Shown: piece after piece, positions 9,335-20,271 of the stretch
Numbering within the stretch: the stretch's first letter is position 1
How the letters are laid out: every line of letters begins with the position of its first letter
Assembly: GCA_946965045.2 (NCBI GenBank)
Contig: OX337228.1
Span: 1,984,001 to 2,048,000, forward strand
Length of the DNA stretch: 64,000 bases
Reading direction: 5' to 3'
Source: Epithemia pelagica
Taxonomy: Eukaryota; Bacillariophyta; Bacillariophyceae; Surirellales; Surirellaceae
Notes under the pieces: model-generated
What the model saw: only the letters and a program-made list of their open reading frames with translations
The model's database searches: none
What the model was told of the DNA's origin: nothing
Position numbers and translations under genes: made by a program

Positions 9335-12300
9335 CTAGCATTCGAAGGTACCATCTTTAATCGGCAAGTGTTGTGATGATTGTATGCTGTCAGTCGGTAT
9401 TGATTCTTCGACATCGAAGCACTCGTAAGCCGGACTTTTCCCTCCATCTGACGGAGTGAGTGGCCTTGTGGAAGTAGTGTTGAGCGTCCCTGCACATTCC
9501 TGATTATTAATCTCGACTTCCATGTCCAACTTCTCATCGATCTGTCTCGCCAATGAGTCAGGCTCACTATCCCCAAAGGTTCCTGGTGCGCTCTCTTCGC
9601 CTCTCAGGTCCGGGGTGTCCAACTTTGGCTTCAAAGGATCTGCCTCATCCATGTTCCTATCAGGTAAAGGGCTCAATCTCACTCCATCCGGGTCCTTGCC
9701 AACGTCTGAGTCCGCATGAACAGCTTTGTTATCCGACGAACGATCCTGATGATCACCCAATACATCGACAACTCTGGACATAGCGTTCCCATTCTTGGCT
9801 ATTTGAGCTTTGGAGGTAAACTCTTGGCACAAATGGCTCGATTCTAGAGGTGTACGTTTCCCGATATTCTCTTTGGCAGAGCCATCACCAGACACTGCTA
9901 CGTCAACATTTTTGTCTTCCTCAAGGCTTTCTTCTGACATTCTCTCAGGTTGAATCGGATCCAAAGGACTTTCTGGTTGTTTTGAAACTGCGTCCGATAC
10001 AGGTTCCATGGTTGACGTGGTTTCAGACAAAGTTGTCGATTTTGAAAGGATTTTTTCCTCCTTTGTCGTTTGGGCGGCTGTCTTCTTATGTGACTGGTAG
10101 ACTTTGGAAAGATTCCAGATCAAGGTTCCCATCTCTGTCCGAATCCTATCAATGTCGTCTGCGCCAAAAATAAAGTGTTCATGGGTCGTGATCATACGCT
10201 TGAAGGGATGCCGTGGTACGTCGAGCTGACACGTTCGGAAGGAAAACGTCCTATCTCGCAATTTGTAGAGGCCATACGCGTACCGACAGACAAAGACGCC
10301 ACAATCCCAGCCATTTTCCTGATAGGGAACTTCAGGTAAAAAACACTGCGTTAATAGGGTTGTGGAAAGTAGAGTTGGTTTCGCAGGAAAACCCTCTTGT
10401 TACTCACCTTTGGGCGAATGCACCTTCATGGACGATTCTGTGAAAGGCCTTTGGTTGTCGTTATGGATTCGCTTCCATTCGGCATTTAACCAATTACGAA
10501 TCTTTTTGGCAACAGCTATCTTTGGATGACTTCTCAAGGAATCAAAAAACAAAATGCAGGACAGTGGTTGGTCGTCGTCCAGGTTTGTCTGACCGAGAAT
10601 GGCCCCGGGGTTGACGGCCACTGCCAAGGACCAATGAAAGTTTTTGTTAATCGGGAAAAACACCATCTTCTTGTCGAATACATTGATTCCCTTTCGCTGT
10701 GTCCAGTTCTGAACTGCGGATACACCCAGCTCGGATAAGGTGGTATAGAAATGTGTCGTGAAGAAATGCGTGTTGGACTGATCGGCCCGGGAAATCCTGT
10801 GCGACGACCACGGCCACGAGGGTGAGTGAGTGAGTGAGTGAACAAACAAACAAAACCACACACCAGAGCCAACCAGTTCCAGGGTGTAGTGTCTCACACG
10901 TACCATCTCATCCAAAAATCAATGAGCGTATCATTGAGATACTCTTGTGGCTCCAATCGTTGCACGTCATCCAGTTCAATGGAAAGGAAATGATCCCGGC
11001 GGCCCGACGGTTTGGGGCCATGCGCACCCGCAACAGGAGCTTTGCAACCATCCTTGAGTTCGTGCAACTCTTGGGCGGCCTCTTCCATGGCTTGATCACT
11101 GCCCGCAAAGGGATACACCAGCAATACTTGACTCGGTCCTTTCCCATTGGAGGAAGACGTTGAGGACGAGGAGAGGGTCTTGGAACTACCCCGACTACCG
11201 CTGCTGCCAGGTTTGGTGGGTTGAAAACTCTTGATTCGATCGGCTTCTTCGGCTCGAGAATCCTTGAGGAGGACGGTACAATATTCTTGGGCCATTCCTG
11301 CTGGAATCGCCTGGGGTTCTCCGTCTTGCCCCTCGAGCCGATTGCCGTGATTCAAGTCCTGTACCAGTCGATCCAAATCGCCATCTTCCCGAAACTCCAC
11401 CACCACAAAACTCCGTTCGGCACACTCCCGACTGGGATCAAAGTTGGCGGAAATGGTTTTCAATTTTTGCGTCAATTTTCCCGTCGTTGTCAAGGCAAAA
11501 AAGCTAAAGCTATCAAAGGATTCTTCGTCTTCGGCCGTCCCGCAGCTAAAGTACAAGAATTGCTGGACATGCTCGCGCATTCCAATGTCAATTTCCGTCC
11601 ACTCCCCTTCTCCTCGACTCGTGCTGTTTCTCGTCCTTCGTTTCTCGTGTCGAAATTCCAATCCAATATCCCCGTGTGGATGGTATACCACTTTGCAGTC
11701 CACATGCATGACGATTGGACCAATCGAGATTCGGGCCGCCTCATATTTGATCGGACCCTCCTCTTCGTCCAATGGGTCGTTCGGTGGTGCCGACTTGGAG
11801 TCCTCCTCTTCTTCGTCATCGCTATCATCCAGTTCCACAATTTCCGGTTCCTTCTTCTGTTTTGCTGCCCCACGAGGCGATCGTCTCAGTTTGGGTTGTA
11901 GGCCAATGGGCTCCACGCCGCCATTGAGGTTTTTTGTCTTCTTGTTGTTGGTTCCAGAATTGGCATCTCTGTCTATGGTTCGGGACGACTTGTTGGTGGA
12001 TGCGGTTCGTTGTGGATCGGCTTGTTGGAGCGATGCTCCCACTGTGATTTTGGAACCCTTTTTGGGATTGGAATTCTTCTTGAAGACATTGGCAACTACG
12101 GAACCCGCGAGTTGCATCAATTTGTTGGATGTACTTCGGGTTGTCGCAGTCGTCGTGACAGAAGCCGTTTCCGTGGCTCGTACCATTCGTTGTGGTTCTC
12201 CTCTGCGTTGCCGTTTGTGGGGGGGAGCTGGAGTAGTGTGTTTGGTCAGACGGAACCCCGTAGAAGCCGTCGTCGTTGTTGATGCTGCTGGGTCGTCTCG

Positions 12301-13764
12301 GGTGGCGGCAGATGGTGGTACAAACATTTGCCTATCACACTGATCGGCAATGCGCTTGGCCCGTGCGGCCGCCGTCTCTGGCTTGGTGGTGGAGCGAGTG
12401 GTGGGTTCGACAATGGTACACTCCTGGTCGTTGTCGTCGTCGTCTTGTTCTTGTGGTGGTTGTGGCTGATCACTGGAGTCTTGTTGTTGTTGTTTTCGTG
12501 GTGGTGGTAGCGGATCACTGGAGGAATAGGCTGCAGGTGGATCTGCAGCCGGGGATCGCCGCGGTTCCTCCTCTTCCTCCCGTTGGGTCGTCCGGGTCTG
12601 GAGCAAGGGGGAGGAGGCCGACGACGACGATGCTTGATTCCCATATTTCATCAAATGATTCGTCAAAGACGACGAAGCGGATGACGTAGTAAAATAGGGA
12701 GATTTCGTGGCCACGGTGGTCCGTGGTCCGGATCCACTACGGATCGACAAGGAGGTGGCAGCTCGTTGGGGAGACGTGGAAGAAGGAGGACAAGACGACG
12801 ACGACTGAGACGATGACGATTCGGACGACGATGATGGGGGTGGTTCCTGTTGTGCGGTGGCAGAAGATGACGGTGCATCTTCAAGTTCCGAGGAATTGGT
12901 CGGGGGAGAGTGATCCTTGGATGGTGCTTGGTTCGGCGTTGCAAGGTTTGGTGACGCTTCATCCTTCTCAGTTTCATCGTCCTCGTCGTCCACTAAATCA
13001 ATCACTTCTTGTTTCTTCGTTTTCTGTGAAGTGTTGTGGTGGGATGCATCCGCGGGACCTTGCGCCGCACGGGACGACACGTCGTCGTCGCCCGCGGTAG
13101 CGTCCTGCGGGAGGGTCCGTCGTTTCTTTTTCTTGGGAATCACGTCTGTAGGAGACGCCATTGGGTTGGCACTGCTGCTGCTGCTGCTCGCGGGTGGACT
13201 GGCATCCTCCTCCTCCATCTGCCGTTCTTTCCAATCGTTTTCATTTTGATACTTGTAGGGTCGTGACAAGCGCACTGGCACGGGTGAGGCTGGCGAGAGC
13301 GCTTGTGCGGCCGCCGCACGAGCAAGGGTGGGCCGAGACTCGGCAAGTGCTGGTGGTCGTTGTGGTTGTGGGGGTGCTGCTGGTGGACGTGGCTGTCCCT
13401 TGAGTTTGGGTTGGACGGGTCGACGTTCGTCGAGACGACGACGCTGTTGTTGTGGTCGTCGTGGATCAGTCGCTCTCCGAACGGTCGAGGACGACGAAGT
13501 GAGTGGATGTCCCGACGAGGTCGGTAGGCCAATCTCGAGCAACACATCGTGGGAAGAGAACCCATCGTGGCGGGGAGTCGATAAAAAGGAATACTGCTGG
13601 TCGTCACTGTAGGTGTTGTGGTAACCACGGGGATTGCCGGGGTACCGGGGATTGCCTGTCTGGCGTCCAAATCGTCGACGATTGCTGTTGGTACGGTAGG
13701 AGGTGCGGGGACGCGATGATGGAGAGGAAGAAGACGAAGACGGTCGTTGGAGAGCATTCTGCAT
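9335..13764 (-). CDS. Ulp1/SENP-family SUMO protease (C48) with long disordered N-terminus
   Basis: Three exons: 13764-10904, 10796-10408 and 10329-9335, with introns of 107 and 78 nt; the joined product is 1,414 residues. ATG 13764 (MQNALQRPSSSS) is the first ATG in a frame otherwise opened by TTG. The first ~650 residues are low-complexity Ser/Thr/Pro/Gln sequence with basic patches. A globular region follows, and then the C48 protease domain starts at FLSIELDDVQRLEPQEYLND. The catalytic triad is visible: His in NFHWSLAVAV, Asp in LFFDSLR and Cys in QENGWDCGVFVC. Both splices fall inside the domain and restore it. Ulp1/SENP enzymes mature SUMO and remove it from targets, usually at nuclear pores or in the nucleus. 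A Ser/Glu-rich tail of ~270 residues follows the domain. Intron 1 contains a GAGT-type microsatellite near 10820-10840. Confidence 0.92.
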
Positions 13765-14556
13765 CGTGAGCCAAACAAGCGTTGTTGGAGTGGTATATGG
13801 TAGACCAGGAAGGGTTGGTGGATGCGTCAACTGTGTGGCTGTGAATTGTTTCCGAACCAATTCATGGAATGTTCACGGTCGAATGGGTTTCCGTTTGTTG
13901 GAACGTTTGTTTCTTGTTCTTGCGGTTTCCTTTTGTGTGGGGCAGTGTTGGGATTTTAATGGATACACCACGCTACTATAGTTCTCTTCCACACGACAAG
14001 GGCTCCTTGGTTCGGGACGATGATGCGGTGTGACGGTGGATCAATGCCAAATCAATCCGTTTCGTCGTACGGGAATTGTCAATCCAGAAGAGAACAACAA
14101 CAACACTCGTGGGTCAACGCCTTTTTACCATATATATTAGATTACACATGGATATGCTCCGTTTCTTCCTTTTTGGAGGGATATACTCGAGTAACTCCAA
14201 GCGAGTTGATCAATTCGTGAAGGAAGAAGGTGTATGTAACAATTTTGAATCATGGGTTGGTTTGTACTCCTTGTCCTCAAAATTACCGTTCGGGAGTCTT
14301 CTGGAAGAGTTTCACCAGAGCGAGCCGTCTCCTCCCCGTGCGTGACCCCAGAACTCGGGCGCGCTTCCCAGCTGGGCTGTATCCATCAAAAGCACCAGCA
14401 AGAATCCAGCCGGGAATCCAATCGTGTCGGCAACGCAGAAGATTCCATATTCCATATATATCACAGGTGAGACCTTTGGTTGTCTCCTCCTGTCTCTTGG
14501 GAACGAGATCCATTCACAACGTCTCTTACAGGTAATAGCACAGGACACACGACACC
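13765..14556. other. Intergenic, between divergent genes
   Basis: This 792-base gap separates the divergent SUMO protease and GH36 genes. I see no protein-like frame. Sequences resembling splice acceptors and donors occur near 14465-14535 (TTACAG followed by GTAATA), so a 5' UTR intron for the GH36 gene is possible but unproven. Confidence 0.45.
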
Positions 14557-17500
14557 ATGGCAGAGTCTCCCAGTGACGGCGGAGTACGACAACAAGCGGC
14601 CGAGGAATGGGTCTTTTCCATTCGAGTCCCTCACGACGCTCCCGTAGGACGACGACCACGACCACACACTCGTCGTGATGGTGATGGTACCGCGGCCAGC
14701 ACGAACGATCATCCTCATGACAACGACGACAACGATCCAGACAACGATCCAGACAATCACTTGTATGACACGAGTGGTCATCGGGTAGTGGAATTGCGAC
14801 AAGGTCCATCACCACCAGCACCAAATCTCGACAGGAACAACAACAAGAGGACCACCACCACTCCTTTGGTCGCCTCCGCCGCATCGCCCATAGTGCGTGA
14901 ACCTTCCTTTCAGGACGACGACGAACCGCAACAAGAACGTGAATTTCTGTTATCGTCCCATTCTCCCACTGCGAATGCGAGCAAACGAACTACGACAACG
15001 ACGCCCTCCTCCATGGCTTCCTCCAAAGGATCCACCACCACCACCACAACTCCATCAGGAGGATGGACCTTTCAAAGTCCGTATTGGACCATTCACTCCA
15101 AGTACGTCTTGCAAATCACCTTTCGACCCGCATGGCAAGCCATTCCCGAATATACGCACTGTCAAACCTGTGGTAGCAGCTCGGCCTCATCTCCTCCCAA
15201 CCACAACACCAACAATATCTCCCAATCCGACGAACCAGTCATGACCACTACAACGACAGCAACGTCCCGGTTGGTTCGTACCGTGGGTTCGTATTGTTGT
15301 AGTGGAACGAGTAGTAGTAGTAGTGGATGTGGTCTTTGTGGTACGAGTAGTCGGGAGGTGGACTTTTATTGTCATACGTGGACGGCGGCCGACATTGTCC
15401 AAGTCCAGCTCCTCGACTCGTTCGTGGTACCAGGCATGGAGGAGTGTCAAGCCTTGCAACTCACCTTGTCACCATTGGTATTGGACGATCAGTCCGAGGA
15501 ATTTGGTCCTCCACCACCCCATTATCAAGAGGCATGGGAAGCGCATGTGGAACGCATGGAATCGTCGTCCATCCGATCCATTGTGAATGCCACGGATGAT
15601 GCGACGACCGGCACGACGACCACGGCGGTCCCCGTCCTTCCTACCGTAACCTTTTGTTTGCCCAAATCTCAAGTCGATCCACCCTTGTTGTGGAAGGTCC
15701 AATTGCCCAGTGTGGGAGACCAGGTCGATTTGGCCCTGGAAACGTATAGTTTGTTGGACGGGACCTTGACCACGTCCACCACCACGGAACCGACCCACTT
15801 GTATCTCAATGGCTTTCAATCGTGGAGTTTTGCCGGGAGTATTGTCCGAGGCCATGATCAACCCCAACCGGCCATGCCCTCTGTCTTTAGTCGAGCCTTT
15901 GGATTGGGGGGATCCCCACCTCCACCCGCCACAACCTCGTTTGGAACCATGGCCGACCAAAGTACGCAACAACCACAACCACCAGACGACGACGACGCCA
16001 CGGAACCAAATGTTTGGGAACCAGCCTATCAATCGGATTTTTTCACCTGCATTACTTCGGATGGAGAAACGCCCGTGGAAGCACCACCCACTCGACTTCA
16101 AACCGCCATGGACCAGATACGATCGTCCTCACGAAAAAGTAACAGTAGTCGTCAACGGGGACACAGCAGTAGTAATACAAGCAGTCCAAGACGACGATCT
16201 ACGAGGGTGGAGGAAGAACCCTTTCCCTTTCAAAAATTGGACGAACGAGGTGGACCGGCGGCAGTCCTGGGATGGTTGGCCCAACGACAACAATTTGGAG
16301 TCATTACCGCCGATCGCAGCTTGCGACGAGTGGCCATGCACGCCTCGGCCGATGGAACCATTTTACCGGGTCGGACGCGGAACGCGGCTCCCTTGTCCCA
16401 AACGACCGATTGGGCCTATGTCCAACTCTTGTCGCCCCATTCCTACGATGAAGAACCCATGGTCCACTACTTGCATAATGTGGCCGCCCACAACAATTGT
16501 CGGCCCTTGCAAAATGGGAGTTTGTTGACGGGTTGGTGTAGTTGGTATCATTATTACAGTGATATTTCCGAAGCCAATTTACGAGAAAACTTTAGTAAAT
16601 TGGCAGCCCTCCGATGTCGCGTGCCCACCAATGTCGCCGTCGTGGACGATGGGTACATGACGTCCTGGGGAGATTGGGATTCCTTGAAACCAGGCAAATT
16701 TGATAGCATGGCCAAGGTGGCCCGTGATATTGATGCCAATGGGATGCGACCGGGCTTGTGGTTGGCCCCCTGGACGGCCGACAAGTCGAGTCAATTGACC
16801 AGGACGCATCCCGATTGGATCATTACCAATGATTTTGGAGCACCCGCCAATTCGGCCAATTGCGGGAAATTCTTTTACGGACTCGATGCGACCAATCCTC
16901 ATGTGCATGAGCATGTTTATGAATCCATTCGCCGCGCCGTTCAGGATTGGAAGTACAATGTCTTGAAGATTGACTTTTTGTATGCCGCCTGTCTCCATGG
17001 CAATGGCAAGTACAATTTGTCCATGAGTCGAGCACAGGCCATGCACTTGGCACTCGATACGATTCGTCGGGCGGCCGGTCCGGATGTCTTTTTGATTGGA
17101 TGTGGTTGTCCCATTGCCTCGGCCATTGGGTATGTCGATGGCATGCGCATATCCGCCGACACGGGTCCCACCTGGTATCCCTCCTTTCCTTTGCCCTGGT
17201 GGGATCATGGCACCTTGCCCTGTCTGCGAAGTATGGTCCGCAATTCCATTTCCCGGGCTCCCATGGGACATCGGTGGTGGCACAACGATCCGGATTGTTT
17301 GTTGCTAGGCCACAGTACGCGATTGAGTGATCTCGAAGTGGCCAGTGCTGCTACGGTTGTGGCCATGACCTGTGGAATGATGCTCTTGTCCGATGACTTG
17401 ACCAAAATATCGCCCTCCCGAACCAATATGTTGACCAAAATTTTCCCCATGACGGGTGCTTCGGCCGTGGTTCTGGATTTGCACAGTACCAATGATGGAT

Positions 17501-18507
17501 TGCCCAGTTTGTTGCGGTTGTGGGCCACGGACAATCACAAGGAAGAATTCATGGACTCGTTGTCTCCCCAAGAACAAGAAGATTCTCGACGACCACGTGA
17601 CTTTAATCGAGAGGCCACCTTTTTTGCCCGCAAGGCCTCCTTTGTGCCCAGTGAGGGCGATAGTCCGCCACCACCACCCAATGAACGGAAACGGAGTTGC
17701 ATCTACGCTCCGGCTGGATTGGGATCCTGGACCATTATTTCCTTGAGCAACTGGTCCGACGAGACCGCAGTCTTGCACATTCCTCCACCAGCCCTCCTTC
17801 CACCACCGGTCCGTGGATGGGAGGACGATGAAGCAGATACCTTTCTCCCCGAAAACAACAAGCATCGGACCAACTCGTCATCGCTTCACAACAACAACAA
17901 CCACAACAACCACAATGACGATCATGGGTATCATGTCTTGGCCTTTTGGTCGTCCCGGTATAGTTGGTTGCCTCCACAATCGACGGCCACTTCTACCAGA
18001 AATCATCATTCTTCCCCCTCCTCGACGGATTCCATTTTGAGTCGTCGCTTGTTGCCTCATGAAACGGAAATTTTTCACATGAAACAAGTGACACCCGATC
18101 GTCCCCAATATTTGGGCAGTGATTTGCATTTTTCGTGTTGTCGTGAAGTGGCACGGTTTGTCGTGGTTGACCACGAAGCATTATCGTCGTCGAATACGAA
18201 TACGAGTAGTAGTAGGGCCGTGCACATTTACCTTCGAACGACCGTACATCGAGTGGGTCATGTGTTTGTGTTTTTGCCCATTCTCAATACGACACCCGTG
18301 CGTATCACTGTCAATGGGCAACCCGGTTTGTGGATTGCAGTGGGCAATACTCCCAAGGTGGCCGACAATGGCAGTCCCAAATTGGCCGGTCGGGTTATTC
18401 GAATATCGGTTACGGTTGCGCAACAAGAACAAACAGCATCATCTCCAACAAGCTCGACCAGCCACACCAACAAGAACAGCAATGGTCACATTTGCATTCA
18501 ATTTTGA
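14557..18507 (+). CDS. GH36-like alpha-galactosidase
   Basis: Single exon, 1,316 residues, starting at ATG 14557 in a CACCATGG context. The clan GH-D catalytic core lies at about residues 655-960. It shows LLTGWCSWYHYYSDISEAN, VVDDGYMTSWGDWDSL, GLWLAPWTADKSS, VLKIDFLYAACLHG with the likely nucleophile Asp near 805, and GMRISADTGPTW with the likely acid/base Asp near 866. A DPDCLLLG motif follows. GH36 enzymes release terminal alpha-galactose or, in related members, transfer it. The N-terminal third is Thr/Asn/Gln-rich with a CxxC pair (HCQTCGSS), and simple-sequence inserts recur between conserved blocks, which explains the unusual length. No signal peptide is visible, so a cytosolic location is inferred. 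Raffinose-synthase-like activity cannot be excluded. Confidence 0.88.
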   Translation: MAESPSDGGVRQQAAEEWVFSIRVPHDAPVGRRPRPHTRRDGDGTAASTNDHPHDNDDNDPDNDPDNHLYDTSGHRVVELRQGPSPPAPNLDRNNNKRTTTTPLVASAASPIVREPSFQDDDEPQQEREFLLSSHSPTANASKRTTTTTPSSMASSKGSTTTTTTPSGGWTFQSPYWTIHSKYVLQITFRPAWQAIPEYTHCQTCGSSSASSPPNHNTNNISQSDEPVMTTTTTATSRLVRTVGSYCCSGTSSSSSGCGLCGTSSREVDFYCHTWTAADIVQVQLLDSFVVPGMEECQALQLTLSPLVLDDQSEEFGPPPPHYQEAWEAHVERMESSSIRSIVNATDDATTGTTTTAVPVLPTVTFCLPKSQVDPPLLWKVQLPSVGDQVDLALETYSLLDGTLTTSTTTEPTHLYLNGFQSWSFAGSIVRGHDQPQPAMPSVFSRAFGLGGSPPPPATTSFGTMADQSTQQPQPPDDDDATEPNVWEPAYQSDFFTCITSDGETPVEAPPTRLQTAMDQIRSSSRKSNSSRQRGHSSSNTSSPRRRSTRVEEEPFPFQKLDERGGPAAVLGWLAQRQQFGVITADRSLRRVAMHASADGTILPGRTRNAAPLSQTTDWAYVQLLSPHSYDEEPMVHYLHNVAAHNNCRPLQNGSLLTGWCSWYHYYSDISEANLRENFSKLAALRCRVPTNVAVVDDGYMTSWGDWDSLKPGKFDSMAKVARDIDANGMRPGLWLAPWTADKSSQLTRTHPDWIITNDFGAPANSANCGKFFYGLDATNPHVHEHVYESIRRAVQDWKYNVLKIDFLYAACLHGNGKYNLSMSRAQAMHLALDTIRRAAGPDVFLIGCGCPIASAIGYVDGMRISADTGPTWYPSFPLPWWDHGTLPCLRSMVRNSISRAPMGHRWWHNDPDCLLLGHSTRLSDLEVASAATVVAMTCGMMLLSDDLTKISPSRTNMLTKIFPMTGASAVVLDLHSTNDGLPSLLRLWATDNHKEEFMDSLSPQEQEDSRRPRDFNREATFFARKASFVPSEGDSPPPPPNERKRSCIYAPAGLGSWTIISLSNWSDETAVLHIPPPALLPPPVRGWEDDEADTFLPENNKHRTNSSSLHNNNNHNNHNDDHGYHVLAFWSSRYSWLPPQSTATSTRNHHSSPSSTDSILSRRLLPHETEIFHMKQVTPDRPQYLGSDLHFSCCREVARFVVVDHEALSSSNTNTSSSRAVHIYLRTTVHRVGHVFVFLPILNTTPVRITVNGQPGLWIAVGNTPKVADNGSPKLAGRVIRISVTVAQQEQTASSPTSSTSHTNKNSNGHICIQF

Positions 18508-18578
18508 GACACACGCTAAAGAAGTACCGAGAGGATACTATCTAATTTTAGTCGAAATTCTTTTGCTCTCTACCTAGT

Positions 18579-20021
18579 CTATTCGTCCAATGCATGAATG
18601 TACTGTTCCAGCCACACTTGTTGCGCTCCCGCCAACCACAAATCCGCCGGAGTGGAGGAAGTTCCACACCAAGACTGGTGCTGCTCGTCAATCGACAACC
18701 TTCCTCGAGGAGGAACAATGCTGGTAGTGGTAGGATTTTGGTCGTAGACAGGCTCTGCGGCATTCCCAACAGTTTGTTCCCCATCCTTCCTCTTTTTGTT
18801 GTTGTTGTTGTTCTTGTGTTCCTGGTTGGTGTCGTCGTCCCAACCCTGTGGATACTGTGGATTCCTTGTGGTCATTTCAGTGGGATGAAAATCTCGAATC
18901 AGGGGAGCCAAGTAGACAGCCTCATGAGGGGGCAACCGATGAGTACAACGACGACGACGACAAAGAGACTGCTTTTGGCCTCGAACTGGAGTCTTGTCGT
19001 TGTGAGGCTGTGAAGGATGCATCGTTTCCATGTTAGGCCACAAGTGACTTTGCACCAATTGACGTAGCCAGAGTCCCAACGAACCCTTGGGTGCCAGTCG
19101 TCCTGGTGCATGTACGGGTAAACCAGTAGTCTCCTGTGCTTGACTATGCATCTGGGCATCGGTGCAGGCCAAGGTATACCACAAGGCTCCCATTGTCTCG
19201 GGAGATTGTCGACATGTTCGTAAAACCAATTCTGGATAATACTCATGGGAAGAATCGCGTTCCGGACGAGCATCCTTTGGTTTCTTTCTTGGTGGCTCCT
19301 CCGAAGCAGATTGAGGGGAGGATCCCGACAGGTCCTTTTGGATTTCTTGTTTCTTCTCTTGTTCTTGGTCGTCGTTGTTTTTTTGGGTCATGATGCGACA
19401 CAGGTACAGGAGCATGCCTTCGGACAAGGGACCCGTTTGTTCTTCGTGTTGCGTTTGTGCCATTTGAAACATGGATTCCGCATGCTGTTGCTCCTCATTC
19501 TTGGTTTCTGCTGCTGCTGCTGGATCATTGCAAGAGTCCAAAGACGACGACGACGACGAGCAGGAATCATCCTGCTTCTTGTCCTTGTCCTCGGTGGGAG
19601 CAATGCAGGACATCCAAGAATGACCCAAAGTGGGCAACACATTTGTGGTGGACGTTGGTGGTTCGTTTGGGTCCTCTTGTGCTTCCTCTTGTGCTTTGTC
19701 CTGCTGTTGAGATGCTTCAAATCGTTGTCGAATCACCAACAAGGCTAATGACGTTTGGAGCAAGGCCGCTTCCTCTCGTGACAAACACGGTGGTGGTGGT
19801 GGTGGCGGCGGTGACTCCTCCTCCTCCCGAGCGCTACGTGGGAGCAACCACGGCGGTGCATCATTCACCGTATTACCACGAACCATCGTGACACGATTCC
19901 TGTCATGGAACATTTGCGGCTCAGATCCTTGACACCAGGGACAGTCGTAGACATGACCACCCCAAAACTCATTCTTCTCGGTGGGTTGTCTTTGTTGACA
20001 AGAAGAACAGACGGCCGCCAT
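18579..20021 (-). CDS. Unrecognised protein with N-terminal CxxC pairs
   Basis: Single frame, 480 residues from ATG 20021, chosen for its AACAATGG context; ATG 20156 in the same frame would add 45 residues. The N-terminus has two CxxC pairs about 20 residues apart (AVCSSCQQRQ and YDCPWCQGSE), which may form a small zinc ribbon. Acidic Gln/Glu/Ser-rich stretches follow. A more conserved-looking part at about residues 285-360 contains YYPELVLRTCRQSPETMGAL and SLGLWLRQLVQSHLWPNMET. The C-terminus ends WLAGAQQVWLEQYIHALDE. I do not recognise the family. The gene is convergent with the GH36 gene, with only about 70 bases between the stops. Confidence 0.6.
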   Translation of the reverse strand: MAAVCSSCQQRQPTEKNEFWGGHVYDCPWCQGSEPQMFHDRNRVTMVRGNTVNDAPPWLLPRSAREEEESPPPPPPPPCLSREEAALLQTSLALLVIRQRFEASQQQDKAQEEAQEDPNEPPTSTTNVLPTLGHSWMSCIAPTEDKDKKQDDSCSSSSSSLDSCNDPAAAAETKNEEQQHAESMFQMAQTQHEEQTGPLSEGMLLYLCRIMTQKNNDDQEQEKKQEIQKDLSGSSPQSASEEPPRKKPKDARPERDSSHEYYPELVLRTCRQSPETMGALWYTLACTDAQMHSQAQETTGLPVHAPGRLAPKGSLGLWLRQLVQSHLWPNMETMHPSQPHNDKTPVRGQKQSLCRRRRCTHRLPPHEAVYLAPLIRDFHPTEMTTRNPQYPQGWDDDTNQEHKNNNNNKKRKDGEQTVGNAAEPVYDQNPTTTSIVPPRGRLSIDEQHQSWCGTSSTPADLWLAGAQQVWLEQYIHALDE

Positions 20022-20271
20022 TGTTGCTGGGTGCTCTTTTGTGCTTGGGGGAGAAAAAACCTTACCGGCGGGACTACCATAATAAGGCGGACGAACTCCC
20101 CGTACGCCGACCAGCACGCAAGGCATGCGCGGGGTACGCGCGAACGAGACCGCCATGAGCACTACTACCTACTACCTACTGGGAATATAGTTTACTCCTA
20201 GCTTGGATTTTTCGTACGTACTCCTAGAAGAGTACTCCTAGATAGCCGAAATGGTTCTCGGTCGACTATCT

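Noticed and set aside
10815-10845. GAGT-type repeat as a regulatory element
   Set aside because: It lies inside a 107-nt intron and is most simply a microsatellite.
11444-13981. Plus-strand frames opposite the SUMO protease N-terminus
   Set aside because: Low-complexity shadows. The minus-strand gene is proven by its protease domain and splice phases.
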